Assembly: GCA_028564705.1 (NCBI GenBank)
Contig: JAPXFQ010000338.1
Location: forward strand, 1,116,001-1,180,000
DNA from: Apricaphanius iberus
Lineage: Eukaryota > Chordata > Actinopteri > Cyprinodontiformes > Aphaniidae
Direction: 5' to 3'
Length of the DNA stretch: 64,000 nucleotides
This document shows positions 12,329 to 25,313 of this stretch, piece after piece; position 1 is the stretch's first letter; the number at the start of each line of letters is the position of its first letter. The position numbers and the translations under genes were made by a program. Below the pieces are notes generated by a model. It ran no database searches. It was not told where the DNA came from and was given only the letters and a program-made list of their open reading frames with translations.

Positions 12329-15300
12329 GGCAAATGATAACCCATAGAAAAGTGATAGCAATTTCTGCAGCTTGATTCTGAGTTTATACAATATAGATTT
12401 ATGGGGGTTAAAAGAGCAACTCAAGAAAGATCTTGGCTCAGAGAAGAAGTCTGGATTGCTGTTAAAGCTGAGCTCTACCCAGGCATTTAAACTCTTTGTT
12501 TGGTGAGCCCCAACCTTCTATAATTTAACATAACAATGAACTACCTCTTTTTAATGACTTGTCTAAGACTAGAAATCTGGCAGCATTCAGATACAGTTAA
12601 CTTCTTCTGCAAATCTGAACAGCATTGTTACGTTGAAGCCCGCACAGTTTGGCACATTTAACAGTGACACCAGAATATCCTAATTTATATAAGGGAGTCA
12701 TACATTGACTATGCATAAAACCAGTCATTAGTCTGGGTTTTTCTCATTAGGATAATCTGTCAAAATATTTTTCCAAGAATACTGTCATGGCATTCAAACA
12801 AAAGTAATAAAAGAACACATTGTTTGGCCCAAAAAGCCGCTTTAGGCCATTGCTACACATGACGTAGATGGAGGAGAAAGTGCGGATACAGTCGGACTGC
12901 ATTTAGTCTTCATTTGGCTCAGTGAGAAGGAATTAGTTGAAGCTAATTATTGCAGGAGGACCATTTGGAGAGAGCTGTAATGGGTAAAATGTTTGTGGTC
13001 AACAGTAGACGTTTTGTACTGGCAGATAACACATACAAGGTAAAGAACATTTTAAAGGAGAGTGTTTTAAATGGGGACATTTCTATTTACAAGCAATGGC
13101 TGTAGTCACTTTGATGGTCTAGCTGTTAACATTGGATTGCATTGTATCCTCTTCCTCTATCTTTGCGTTGTTCCTTCCCTTAGATCCAAGGTTCAAATTG
13201 TTTTATAACCCTTGGTTAAAGTGTTTCAAAGGAAGGGACTGTTTTTGGTCAGAGTAAATCGTTCCTCTTCCTGTTTACTTCTACAGAGCTCAGCCACATT
13301 TCCTTCAGATCACTTTTGGTAACAAGTACTCATTTCATCCTTTCTGTTTTGCAAATAAGCAGTCCAGATCTATTATACACATTCCAGGTATTTTTATCAT
13401 TTTTATTTCTTTTGCAGTGACAATAGTTGTTAAGATATCACATAAGTTATGCATTTAACCTCACATGTAAACATATATCTAAATTTTTTTAATGGTCAAA
13501 AAGTACTTTTAAAATTACTTTTTCATCTACATTTACACAAAGGGGCATGTTGTTGCTCTAATGAGACCTCCCAGAGAGCAATTAAATTCCCTTGGAAACA
13601 CTCATTAATTATTCAGCCTTAATATGAAGAAGCACATTATTCCAGGGTGCTATGTAACGTTTTAATGTTGTTATTTAAATGCAAATTTTGACTTAATGAC
13701 CCCAGTTGAATTGCAAGGAATAGTTTCAATTTTGATTGTGCTTTTCACATGTCGATATTGTTCCAGCCCTGGATAGTGGTCACTCACTTCAGTAAACAAA
13801 AAAGCAGTAGAGGAAAACAGCTTTGTATGTGTTGTGGCAATTACACCCACAGTTTATTATTCATTGAAAATATCAGATTGACATGAAAACAAAAAGTCCT
13901 TTTGTAAATTGATTGTGAAATTAATTCTGGGTAATAAGTGTCAACATAATAGTGTTATTAAATTGTCCCCCTATCATAGCAACTATAGCTGCATCTGACA
14001 TAAAGGACTCTAAATGGCTATTGAATATTCCTTCTCAGAATTTCTACATCCAAATCATGTCTGGCATCATGGTGGGCCCCATCACAGGCTATTGAGCACA
14101 TGTCTCTGTTCTAACCTTTGCCAAATTTCCAGTTCCTGCAGGGCTTGTGCCGGTCAGAGTGGGTTATTATGCGAATAATCAGATGCTTTAACTTTTATGT
14201 AAATAGCTTTGGTTTATGAATCTTTAAAGAGGTGATGTCAAAGACAAATGGGTGGCCGCATAAGGGGAAGGTGAATGAACAGAACTGTCAGGGACGTTGG
14301 CTCTAAATCTGATTATCCAGTACTGCTTTAAAAAGATACTGGTCTTTTTAGAGAAAGTCTTTTTAGAGATGCCACTGTCAAAGCTGGATAGAGTCTTCAC
14401 ATACTTGTTTCCAACAAGGACAGGGTTCCATCTCAACGAGGTATCGCATGTTAAGAAGTTCTTTGGGTATAAAAACCTTGAGTAAACATACCAGAGTTTC
14501 ACTGAACTTACAAAAATATTTCTGGTAAAACTCATACCAATGCTCTCTGATACAACTTATGTTGAACATTAAATGTAAAATGTGATCTACACCATCCTTT
14601 TGTGCTTCGATCTTCAGTTCTTTATATAAAATTCCTGTTAGATTCAATTCTTTCTCACTGGCTTTTAAAAAAATGCTTTTATCTTTAGTCTTATAAAGCA
14701 GGTCTCTGTAAATGTCTCCCTTCATTTTTTTTAAGAGGAAGTGTGCTGTTGCTTGATACTGAAAACATCCCTGCACTATGATTATTTTTTATCCAATACT
14801 CCATAGATGTTACACACACCATATTTGGGTAATATAGACACTACACTTCCTCCAAAACATCATACTAAAAAGTGTAATTTGACCTGTTCCGTGTTTCGCC
14901 GGTTCTGCAGAAACCTTTAAACCAGGTTAAACATGCCTTTCCTTCAACAGTGGAGTGTTATGCAGCAAGTGCTGAGAGGTCATTGCAGTTGAGTGCATTA
15001 CCTCTTGTTTTCCCTGAACAAAATGTTTCTGCAAACTTTGGGTCTTTCTGAAGGTATCTGTTAGTGGTCAAGCTCTCTTGGATAAATTAGTTAATTTTAC
15101 TCTCAGAACTGGTTTATGGTAAAATAATGGGTTCACTATGCTTGGAAAGACCGCTGTAACAAATGTTGTCAGTATGTTTTAGACATTTCTTTGTGTTTAT
15201 CCATCCTAAAATGTTTCACACAATGTGTGATACCTTGGTAATAAGAAAAACGTTTTCAAATGCAGTAAGTTAGGACTCAACAGGTTGCCATTTAGTTGTA

Positions 15301-17454
15301 CTGGTAGGAAGCAGGATTGCTTTAAAATACTATTTCATCTTTTTATTTAAGGCTACATGAAATATAGGTCTCAAGTCCTTATAATGTGAATAATTTTCTA
15401 ATTATTTCTTCTTAACTAAATACAGAAATCATGCATGAGTTTGCCTTAAATAAACAACAAGTAACACACAAGCCCCTAAATTTTGGATTTTTTGTCCATT
15501 CTAAAATATACTAAACTAAAGAAAACCCTTATGTGTCCTCTCATTTCTTGCTTACAAATTCTTAGAACTTTATCCATCTCTACTATTCTTATGTGTTTTA
15601 CATTTTACATATTTTTTTAAACTTTTATTTACAAAAATTAAAATTGTGGAAATTTTGTGATTAGAGTGAACAGTGAAGAGCTACAGCTAAAGCACCGGTT
15701 TTAAGTGTTCTCCAAATTTTCAGTTCACACTGCTATGCTAATATCTAGTATGAGTGTTTGCATTAAAAAATTGCACATCTCTTTGTTATCGAGTCAGACA
15801 CACATTTACTGTTTCCATAGGCTGTCCTGTTGTCTTTTTTCTTAAGGTTTTCAGTAAAAAAAAACAAAAAAAAAAACAAAGCTCAAACTCTTCAGTTTTA
15901 AAAATGGAACTGTGTTTACTCTTGGAGGTTCCTTGCCTAACTTTATCCTCGCTTTTTGTAATTGGGACATGATTGGATTAAGACAGGAAATGAAGAGGAC
16001 AGAGAGGGGCTGCTAAACATAATCCACTTTTGGAAGTACAGTTTCTGCAGTGCCACTTATTTTTGAAGAAATTATTTCAAAAGATAAGTTCTTGGCTCTT
16101 GCTCATATGGAAAAAAAATACATGTTATTCTGTACTCATGACAGAATGATGATTTACACTAATTTGTTTAGAGTTTTTTAAGACGTTTCTAGGTTACTGT
16201 CAGAGATACAAGAAATGGACAAACATCTTACATAAAGGTTTATTTGTGTGTATCAAAGGTCCTAGTTCTCCATGTTGCAGACATTGTGCCTGATCTTGCA
16301 GAACAAATGCTGTATGAAAATAACCATGCCTCTGGCACTGCTCTTCACTCTAACTTCTTTCAAGAAATCAGCAGAACACAGAGGCCCGGGTAAGTCTTCA
16401 ACTTGATGCAGCTCTGTAAGAAAAAAAGAATCTGAGGTTAGATATTCTGCTGCTTAATCTTTGTTTTCCTCTCTCTATTACGGTGCAGATAGGATAACAC
16501 TGACTGGAGAAATCACACGCCCTGTCAAAACCCATTCACTTGCTGCAAATTAATGTTTGTATTTTCTTTGCAGTTGAATGAAAGTTTGAAGCATAAATGA
16601 GACACCCTCCAATTTGAGTGGTTCTCTTTTTGGAACAGGGTCATTCGTATAAAGAAGACCAAGGAGATTGTCTGATTTAACAAATGTATACATTCTGCTT
16701 TAGCAAATGCAGTCATGTCTAAAATATCTTAATTGCCTGTATTAAAGAGCCCTCTATGAGGAGTTAAAATATTTTTACAAGCACTACATTATATAAAATA
16801 AGGGAACATTTGTAGTTAGATTTTGACCCCTATCCAGGAAATCACTCAGAATACGATGGTTTCAACAGCTTCCTTTATTGTAGTTTTTAAAGGGGTTTGA
16901 TCTCAGTATAAGAACAAGAAAGGACTAATGGTACACATGATCCTAAAATAGATGGTGGAAGGAACTGATTTCTGATTTGCATAATACATAAGAAGCATTG
17001 AGGGGTAGGAGGTGAAAGGCTGAGTGCATCTAACAATGGTAAATCACCCCGGGAGATTTTAGGGGGTTTGCAGAAGTTTGTCTGTGCTGCGGTTGTGAGG
17101 TGACTAAAATTCTATTTGCAAATATTACATTCATAAATTCCAAAAGACAACAAGAAAATTGTCTATAAAGCCTACAGAGTTAAACAAGGAGAATAAGAAC
17201 AAATAAATTACAGCTGTATAATTTATGCAAATAAATTAATGGCTTGAGGAGTTCCCAGTTCTCTTGGACATTGGTAAGGGGTCCTGAAAGAAAAAAAGTT
17301 AGGAACCACTGGCTTAGAGGAAGGACGAGAACGTGGAGTTTCCATGAGGAGCATTAGAGAGCAGCCAGAAAGAGTAAAGAAGGCGACAAGAGCTGCAGAC
17401 AACTGTGGGGGTTTGCTTGATTCCAGCTAAATGTGGAACACTTGAAAGGCCAGA
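12329..17454. other. no gene recognised
   Basis: Mostly plain AT-rich DNA. A 46-base repeat unit at 15661-15706 recurs at 31656-31702. A block at 13565-13640 contains several homeodomain-type ATTA cores and no repeat signature. A 132-codon minus frame at 14378-14776 has no recognisable domain. Confidence 0.45.
15661..15706 (+). repeat. dispersed repeat fragment, copy 1
   Basis: Matches 31656-31702 closely (shared AGAGTGAACAGTGAAGAGCT start and GGTTTTAAGTG end). Confidence 0.7.
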
Positions 17455-18110
17455 TCGATCAAACTTTAATTATAAAGCGCTTTTCGAACAAAGTGCTTTA
17501 CAGATTTAAAATAATCCCACAACCCCCCCTTCAAAAATAAAACCATTAACGCAAATACAACCCCCTCCCAACCCAACCCATCAGCCATACTCTCACACAC
17601 ACACACTTAAAAGATACAAAAAGCGGGCTGAGTACAGATGAGCCAGGAAATGCCATCGTCGGAGCCATCTGCATCGGCAGCAGCAGATCAACAGCAGCAG
17701 CCAAGGCTCCGACCCAGGGCGGCCAGAGGAGGGAGGGCTGGTACCCCCACCTCCACCCAAGCGCTACCTGGGGCGCACCCAGGCAGCCACAGCCGACCAC
17801 CCCCCCCGATGCAGGGGGCCCCCAGAGAGGAAACAGTGGCAAGAAAGATTAAAATATGTTAAAATATAAAGTTTATAAAATACAAAGTGTATAAGGTATA
17901 AAACAATATGTGTAAAACAACAATAAGATAGATGAAGATAAAAATGTAAAGCAGATTAATAAATAAACAGTTAAAAGCTAAACTAAAAATTAAATCAGGT
18001 AAAACATGCTGAGCAGTTAAAAATATATTAATAAATAATAATTAGTTAAAGGCTAAGCTAAAAAGGTGAGTCTTGAGCCTGTTCTTAAAAACATGAATGT
18101 TCGCCTTGAG
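17455..18110 (-). mobile_element. 3' end of a LINE (relic)
   Basis: The left edge (TTTAATTATAAAGCGCTTTTCG) resembles the 3' tail of fish LINEs read in reverse. Near the right edge, 18060-18095 read on the minus strand resembles the end of a LINE pol frame (an FLRTGSRLTF-like peptide). Between them lies a GC-rich insert (17640-17830) unlike either side. Family assignment is inference from these two ends. Confidence 0.4.
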
Positions 18111-20384
18111 GAAGAGATATTTCAGAGTCTGAATATCTCCAACATTCAAGGACCCACTGTGCATGGATACAGATTAGGTGGAGATCTCTAGGGAAACCTG
18201 GGAAGGCACAAAGAATACACAGAATGTAAGATTTCTGGAAAGAGGGCGTTATTTTTACCCTGTGTTCTGTCATCAGGCAGTTTTGCTATGCAAAAAGGAT
18301 GGCTGGAGATGGTATTCTAATTGGTCGGTTGAGTTTATTAAATCAGGGTTGCATCTTGCATCAGTGTTGACAGGTTACAATAATAAAATAGCAATCAGTT
18401 TGTTTTTATGACCTTCAGCCTTTTGGTGTGCAGTGTAGGTGCGTGTTCCAGTTTGTCATCTGGAGTTAAGATTATATGCACTTAAGAGCAGTGTCTTTGC
18501 AGCACTCTGTACCCAAGATCAGCAAGAGGCATGTAGCCTTGGCTCTCAAACGCTGCAGCAGCCCCAGACCAGCAGACACTAAGTACCCCAAAAGCAAAAT
18601 CAGCCGCATGCCTGACATGCAGGCAGGTCAGCAGTGACGCACATGGGCACCAGCACTCAAGGCCAGACAGGCACTAAGAGAAACACACGGTATCTAACCC
18701 TGTGCACCACAAGCCCACAACCCAGCTTCAGTGCCAATGAATCAGAAAGACAGAGAGGGGGCACCATGTCATCTAACCCGATCAGATAGCCACATGGAGG
18801 TCAATGCAGTGGGTCCCTCACCAAGGCACAGCTTTTTCCCAAACTCATCCCAGAACACTTCTTTGATCCTAAGCCAATGACCCCACCAGAGCCCCAATCC
18901 CTGAAGCTTGTGCCCATATCAAAAAAGCTCACAGTAATTGGGCGCAGAAGCAGGAACAAAGGAAGCCCATGCCACCCCTTTGTGGCCCATATCCCATTCT
19001 TATCTGTTTATGCTAAAGCATTATGGAGTATTGTTGGTATGACTTCAGGTGTGTGTATCTAGAATGCATCAAAATTGTGGCTAGAGGTGGTGTTTCAGTG
19101 ACTCCATTGCTGACAGTAGATCCTCACCTACCTCAGACCCAAATGTGTTTGTAAGATGCAATAATAATTTCATAGGCAATGAGGAGCCCTCCATTTGGGA
19201 GGGGGCTGCTGCCACAAAAAAATTGGTCCAGCTGGACACAGTATGCATCTAGCCAGTTACACCGGCTTCATAAACCCCTGAGGCCACCTAGAGAAGTCAC
19301 ATATTTAAACTTATGCCACCGATGGACCCACATGCTTTGTCTTCCAACCTCTTCCCACCATGGTGACCACCCAACTCACCAGACCAGAGACAACTAGATG
19401 CAGTCTGGTAGACAACTAGATCCAGATGGTCTGGTCCTGAGTACTTTTTAGCCAGTCAAGAGTCGCACCAGACTGAGTATGGAGATATTAAAAGAAGACC
19501 TCTTGATACTACTGGTATGGTGATGTGATCCTTTTTGACCAAACCCATCAGTGAAAACCTACAGTTTAAGTTGAATCAGACAGGCAACCCAGCACTCTCA
19601 AGACAACAGAGGTGTTTAGCAATTCAGGAGGCATCTTAAATATCAAGGAAGTAACTTGAGAGGTAACCTTGGAAGCACAGACAAAACAAGGATAACATAA
19701 GGCTGGAAAAACACTAGCAGAATCTACAAAGAGACACAGATAGCTAGAAGTAACAATTGGGTTGACACTAAGGCATCAAATAACTGGCAGCTAGCTCCTC
19801 TCAAGCTCCTGTAAATGAGCTGAATAGGAGCAGATATGCATGAACACTGCTCAGGCCTGTCCTCTGTTGGAAACTTGGAGCTCCAAGGAATGATCAGCAC
19901 ACAAATATGAAACACCAAATCCCTGATAAAACCATTATATTGTAAATTTTTAAATGCCTTCATGTTATATTTTCTAGGAATTAAACATGAAAATACAGGG
20001 CTGAGTTTAATATTTAAATATGGAGTGAAATATTTAAAATCAGGTTTGACATAACTCAAAAATACTGGGCTGTGGTGGACTATGAAATGCAATCAAACAT
20101 AGCAACTCTTTCAGCTGAAACATGTTGACTGGATTTTATTACCTTAAAATGACATTAAATGTGACATCTATTTAATTGCCTCTTGGAGAAAATAGCTTTT
20201 TAGGTTGAAACATTTTAATAATTAATTGATTTATACCACAATGAAAATTTCAATTTAGTCCCAGTGGTTTCATTCTTTGATATATAATATTTGGTGTTTT
20301 TCTTTTTTTTTTTAGAGAAGAGGAAAATACCTTTTTATAGTGTTTTACAAGACATTTTCATCTCTTCTAATGTCTGTTTAGAAG
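18111..20384. other. no gene; GC-richer segment 18.48-19.44 kb
   Basis: About 18480-19440 is richer in C and G than its surroundings and has many CA/CCCCA and CAGCAGCC stretches. It looks like repeat-derived DNA, but no terminus or domain was recognised. The rest is plain AT-rich sequence. Confidence 0.4.
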
Positions 20385-20545
20385 AGCAGGGGCCAGTTTC
20401 AGAAAGATGGTTTGGCAAATCAAAACCAGAACTCTTGGTTGGCCAATTCTTGTCATACTCTGAGTTTTCAGTTTTAGAGCTGGTGTTCCGAATTAGTTAA
20501 ATCAAATCTGAGTCAAAGTTAACCTGGTTTACTCTTGTGCATGAG
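20385..20545 (+). repeat. MITE fragment, GGGGCCAGTTTCAGAAAG end
   Basis: The start GGGGCCAGTTTCAGAAAG pairs in style with the inverted end CTTTGTGAAACAGGCCCC at 29179-29196, so both are fragments of one MITE family. Directly after it (20548) CAGTGTTTCTCAA looks like the start of another hAT-type repeat. Confidence 0.4.
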
Positions 20546-23298
20546 CAGTGTTTCTCAATTATTTTCTGCCATGCCCACCCTTTTTTTCGTGCCCCCTCCA
20601 ACCAGCCCGCTGTCTGAAAATATTTACTTTTTAATGAAGTTTGTGTCCACTGGCCGTGGAACACTTAATACAAAGTATAGTGATTATGAAAAAAAGATTA
20701 ATTAAATAGGTTGCAACTAATGCAAATGGTTGCAGCTTATTTAATTGTTTTAGGTCTTACAATAATTTCCAAGTTCATTTTATTAACTCAGTTGATAACA
20801 GTTAATCCAGACTTCTCAGTCTGTGTGATGCTCAGAAGAGAAACAGAACGGATTCAGTGGGAGGTGCATATTTAGACTGAACTGTAACATTCAAAGCTTT
20901 TTTTTAAATGTGAACATTGGTTGCTTGTCAGCTTCTTCAGCTTACTACTTTTCAAAAAGGGAGGCTACATAACATTTTCTATGTCTCCTGCACTGATTTT
21001 CTTTTCAACTCTAGAGCGCTATGAAATCCATTAAATTATTTTAGAAAATCTTTATTTAAAACATTCCACTTTTTACATTTAGACTTTTCTGTATTCTACT
21101 TTTCCATTCTAACCATATTTATTAAACCAAAAAGTGTGTAGGCCTAATTATAGTGACTGAAACAATTTAGCAAATAAATAATCAAAGAGACCCACATTTA
21201 CTGTTATTCACTACTATTTTCACAAATTTAACAGTGGTTCAAGCATTTCCCTTCATTTTTAAAGAACAAAAACATCTCATAAGCAAAACTAAGAATCTCA
21301 TTATTTTCATATTATAAAAGAAAATCTTCCTCCAAATCACATCTAATAAGGAGACCTAGAAACAGTAAACATTCTTACTTAATTCCATATTGATGAAGAC
21401 CTTTACTCATTTTTATTTCCTACTCCTTCCCAGAATCCAGAGAAATAAATGCATGAATATCAGTGTTTTTGTGTCAAGCACACTTCCTGCAGCGCAATTT
21501 TGCATTGTTTGCGTTTTCTTACTGAATGGACAGAGTTCGAGTCTTCTCCTCATTTCTGATGCGACCCTTCACTATTAGCGGTCATCATCACCATGAGATT
21601 ACAGAAACTATAGAAGGATTGTTCTCCTGATTAATAAACATCTCCGACCCTCGCGCTGAGCTTCAAGTTAGTTTTTTTTTTTGCGTGTTTGGTTTTTTTT
21701 TCTTCGGGGTAACGTCGCCGTTTCAGTTGTGCTTTCTCTCTATATGACTGTCAGGTTCAGTCTACCTGCGTAGAGAGGAGGGCTGTAACCCCCGGTTAAA
21801 AAATTTGTGAGGACTGAATGAGTTCAAAAGCCTATATATATGCCTATTTGTGGCATGTGGAATTAGTGTTAGTCAAATAACAGTCATGTACACTAAATAA
21901 GCCATATCCTTATTGTGAGTGCACATGCTCACAAATGTCAACGACCTCGCTGCTCCAACCCGCGTGTGAAAGGCGATAACAACCCCGATTGCAGCTCCAT
22001 TCCTCTTGACGACCTGATAAAAATCTGCCATCACTCACAGTTTTCCGATGTCCTAGATACCAAAGCTGCAGCCCATATCAAGCCATTTTCGCCCTGTACC
22101 AGACAAAGCTGCAGCCCGTATCAATGTAGATTCTCACCGTCACCTTTCAGCTTCAGGTTTATCAAAACCACTACCCTCTCTAAACGCCATAAAACACTTT
22201 ATAAAGCGCTCATTTTTTTAATATGGACCTACTTGAAGCATGGAAAAATAAAACCTTCTCTAACAGTATTTGTGGGCCCGGGATTGTCACTGTATGGAAT
22301 GTCAACAAGCCGGTATAATCAGCCTTGACTACACCACTTTCGTCAGTAGTTTCTGCACTGTAGCTACATATGCTAGCGCACATAGTTCTTTCTTATGCTT
22401 TGCGGACGCAGGGAGCCATCTACTTCGAATAAATGTTTTAAGTTCGTCGACTTTCCACCGTTTAAAATCATAAATTTTGCAGCTTTTGCTATCTATATGA
22501 ATGTTTGCTTATGGCAGTTTGGGGTCCAAAACCTCAGACTGTATTGCGCGCAATGCAATACTGAAATGGCTTATTGAATGCAGACTACATTTTTTTATAG
22601 GCAATTCCCTGGTGGGTTAAAATGAATGGTATGGGGTACAACCTTATGTAATCCTACCCAAACAAAGAAAAATAAAAATATTTAGCCATAATATTATTGC
22701 CATAATTTAATATTGTCTAAATGCAAGCCATAACTAGATGCCTTCTATAACAGCAGGTCTCAAAATGTGACTTTTTTGGATTTATCAAATTTGAAGAAGA
22801 CGGAGCTCATTAGACCAAGCCAAACCTCAGGACACTAGGGCCCACATAAGAGTCAAGTTGTTCATATGAATAGGATATGTTGGATGTAAGGTCCATCAAG
22901 TATTCTGTAGGCTACAGTTCTCTGCAACTGGATATCAATCTATTTTCAGGTGACTCTGAGTTAGAATATTGTGGCAGGATATGCACTGTGCTTTTCCAGT
23001 TAAATTACCTAATCTTCTACAAGTTACTAATGGTGTAAGCTGTTTTATGGAGCCCTCTACTATAACAGATGTAATCGGATTTTTGAGACTCTTAATAAAT
23101 GAGAGGGATTCCTTTAAGCATTTGGAGGTTTTAATATTATTTGAATTGATAGTACAGCAGGACAGCAACACATCACAGCGCATGTGGAATACTGCCCTGT
23201 CTTGGTCTTAAAACAACAAGCTTATATCATTTCTAGCAATCTTGGTCTATCTATTCTATTCGATAAAGTACCACTCTCAAGATGAATAGCAAAGACTT
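20546..23298. other. no gene recognised
   Basis: The frames at 21915-22577 (three overlapping plus frames, up to 137 codons) have no recognisable domain. Long T runs lie at about 21670-21710. Confidence 0.45.
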
Positions 23299-23546
23299 TG
23301 TGGTGTCTTTCTCATAGATTAGAAAGATGAGAACTTTGTGTATCTTTAAGGATGCCCAGTTGGAGAACCATCTCCATTGTAACACTGGATATGGACTATC
23401 ATTATCAAAACTCTCTGTCCTTTCCTGGGTAAAAACATCACTAAATAAGACTAGTCATTCAAACTGATACTACAACATTAAGTAAACCAGGTCACAGTTG
23501 ATTACAAAGTACAGAAAGTACATAACATTAAATTCTTCCCTTCACA
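23299..23546 (-). repeat. 3' LTR of the endogenous retrovirus
   Basis: 248 bases, TG...CA bounded (minus strand TGTG...CACA). It aligns along its full length with 28572-28820 with about 17 substitutions and one single-base indel. No AATAAA or obvious TATA was seen inside it. Confidence 0.88.
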
Positions 23547-23559
23547 GTCCCCCCTTTTT
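23547..23559 (-). promoter_or_regulatory. polypurine tract
   Basis: On the minus strand AAAAAGGGGGGAC directly precedes the TG of the 3' LTR. This is the expected place and composition for the plus-strand primer of reverse transcription. A similar GGGGGG purine run lies at about 24310. Confidence 0.85.
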
Positions 23560-24700
23560 ATCTAATCTCAAAGATAAATCAAAATACAAAGGAGAATCAA
23601 TAATCAATAAACAATAACAATCAGTAACTAACCTAAGAGACAGGCATTATTCAAAAAAAGAAAGATAATTAAAACAGTGGTTTAAATGTTCTCAATCATT
23701 ACATGTCACATTGAATCATTTTTAACAGAATCATCTAATCTTAGCATCCATCTTAATGACATTATCTGAACTCGAACAACATCTCAAACAAAAAATCCTG
23801 CTTGTAGCCTAAGATAAGAAATCCCCTTCCTAGGGTCGTGTCACTTGTCACTTGTTGTTTCTCTTCACGACTCGGCAGGCAAAAAGTTTGAGACGGCCCC
23901 TAGTAGGTGGCGCTGTTGTCCAGTTCCTCATTAGTCAGGATGCATGAACACAACTGCAAAACAAAGAAAAAGGGGCACAATGTTAGGCAGTATCAATCAG
24001 GTACACACTAAATAGATCTAATCTCTCAACACAATTTGGAGTGTGTACTCTTCCCTTATATGAGTTAGGCATCCCCAGCGTGATCCTCAAAATCAAGATC
24101 GTCAGTCACTCTTTGCTCAGCACCACAGTGACCCTTCAAAGAGGTTACACAAAGAAAACAAATCAATAGTTATCAAAAATAACAATGAAACATTCAAAAC
24201 AAACAAAAATTGACTAAAACACAAAAATAATTTCTAATAAAATCTCCAACTTCTGTAGTAATTATGTATCGGTAATCTAAAAATCTATAAAAATCTGTAA
24301 AATCTGCAATCCCCCCATTTTCATTATTTATCCTCAAACAATGAAAACCAAGACAAAGAAAATTCAATCAAAATGAAATAATAAAAGGATAATCAATTAA
24401 ATAAATTAACAATCACTGCAAATGAACCTGATTTGAATAAATTATATAAAATGAGTAATGAATAAAAAATAAATAAATACTGATAAATTGAAGAAAAATG
24501 TCAAATTCTAAAAAAAACAACACAAAAAATAATGTAATATAAAAAAAAAAATCTAATCAAACCCCTCTTTCTGTCATTGACATCCCTGGAATGAGACTGC
24601 TAAACTGCCATGGAAAAAACACAAGATATTAGTTGAAGGGAAAAACATCAGACAACCTAAGTCACAAAGTGATTTAAAGGAAGTCGTCATACATCTGTAA
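23560..24700 (-). other. retroviral 3' region without recognisable envelope
   Basis: Very AT-rich with long A runs and no open frame of interest. An envelope gene would lie here, so it is either deleted or decayed beyond recognition. Confidence 0.5.
23897..23916 (+). promoter_or_regulatory. CTCF-like motif inside the retrovirus
   Basis: CCCCTAGTAGGTGGCGCTGT fits the general CTCF core pattern (CCASYAGRKGGCRS) at most positions. Binding is not shown by sequence alone. Confidence 0.35.
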
Positions 24701-24705
24701 ACTAA

Positions 24706-24852
24706 TTACTCATATAATTCGTGGTAATCAAGCAAGTCCATACCCATTTCATCTCCATACAGCTCCTCTCTTCCATCTCCATCTCGTTGAATTGAGTCTG
24801 CATCAGGCCCGTAGGTGCCTTCTGCATCAGTCCAGCTCAGGTGACCTCTCAT
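24706..24852 (-). CDS. small ORF behind a splice-acceptor-like site
   Basis: An ATG at 24852 opens 48 codons ending in TAA at 24706-24708. The product is short, acidic and has no membrane segment; it is rich in Asp, Glu and Gly and ends LLDYHELYE. It begins about 40 bases after a pyrimidine-rich tract ending TTGTTAG on the minus strand (24892-24915), which looks like a 3' splice site. In a retrovirus this is where a spliced subgenomic RNA would begin its coding part. It could be an accessory protein, the start of a lost envelope leader, or a chance frame. Confidence 0.4.
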   Translation of the reverse strand: MRGHLSWTDAEGTYGPDADSIQRDGDGREELYGDEMGMDLLDYHELYE

Positions 24853-24891
24853 CCCTGCTGCAGAGTCGAACGACGCCCCCTAACAAGAAAT

Positions 24892-24915
24892 AAAACAGAA
24901 ACTATATAAATGTCT
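24892..24915 (-). promoter_or_regulatory. candidate splice acceptor
   Basis: On the minus strand TTTCTGTTTTATTTCTTGTTAG: a pyrimidine tract followed by TAG. It lies just after the integrase remnant and before the small ORF. Confidence 0.45.
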
Positions 24916-24998
24916 CAGTCTTTTTTGCTCTGGAGCCCCAGAGCTTTGAAGAATGTGTCATCTTCTCCATTTCTTCACGTGTGAACTCAGGACTCAGA

Positions 24999-25286
24999 TT
25001 ATTTTTGGCTCTTTTTTTTTTTCATCCTCATGTAAAAAAAAGCCAAAGGCAAAGCTTTGACCCAAGACAGTCCTGTTTCCTCACAACATTTAGCAAGCTT
25101 AGCTTTCAAAGTCCCATTTTCACGATGAACGAGGTCTGACACCATTTCCCACTCTTCACCCTCAGGTTTAGAGGGAGAATTGTATGGATCACATTTTTGG
25201 AATCGGTAGAGCGGTTTTTGTTCAGGTGTGAGACAGATGGTCACTGCTGATGTATGTGTATCCCACAAAATAGAAGTTATGTTCAA
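24999..25286 (-). pseudogene. pol: retroviral integrase, C-terminal remnant
   Basis: The second half of this 95-codon frame holds a stretch around HRENGTLKAKLAKCCEETGL followed by SWVKALPLA. This matches the region of retroviral integrase around and after the catalytic glutamate (the RENGTLK helix and the W-x-x-x-L-P strand). The first half (KPLYRFQKCDP area) looks like the protease-RT linker, so the junction near codons 45-55 marks a deletion that removed reverse transcriptase, RNase H and the front of integrase. Inactive. Confidence 0.75.
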
Positions 25287-25313
25287 AGTGTCTGTGTCGG
25301 AGGTGAACCATGC

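Noticed and set aside
14378..14776. 132-codon minus frame with Lys/Glu-rich start
   Set aside because: Some resemblance to decayed transposon protein, but no motif that could be named.
17546..17862. Opposed GC-rich frames with Pro/Gln and Trp/Gly runs
   Set aside because: Low-complexity GC-rich insert in a LINE relic; no protein family.
21915..22577. Overlapping plus frames up to 137 codons
   Set aside because: No domain, no consistent frame, and no splice structure.
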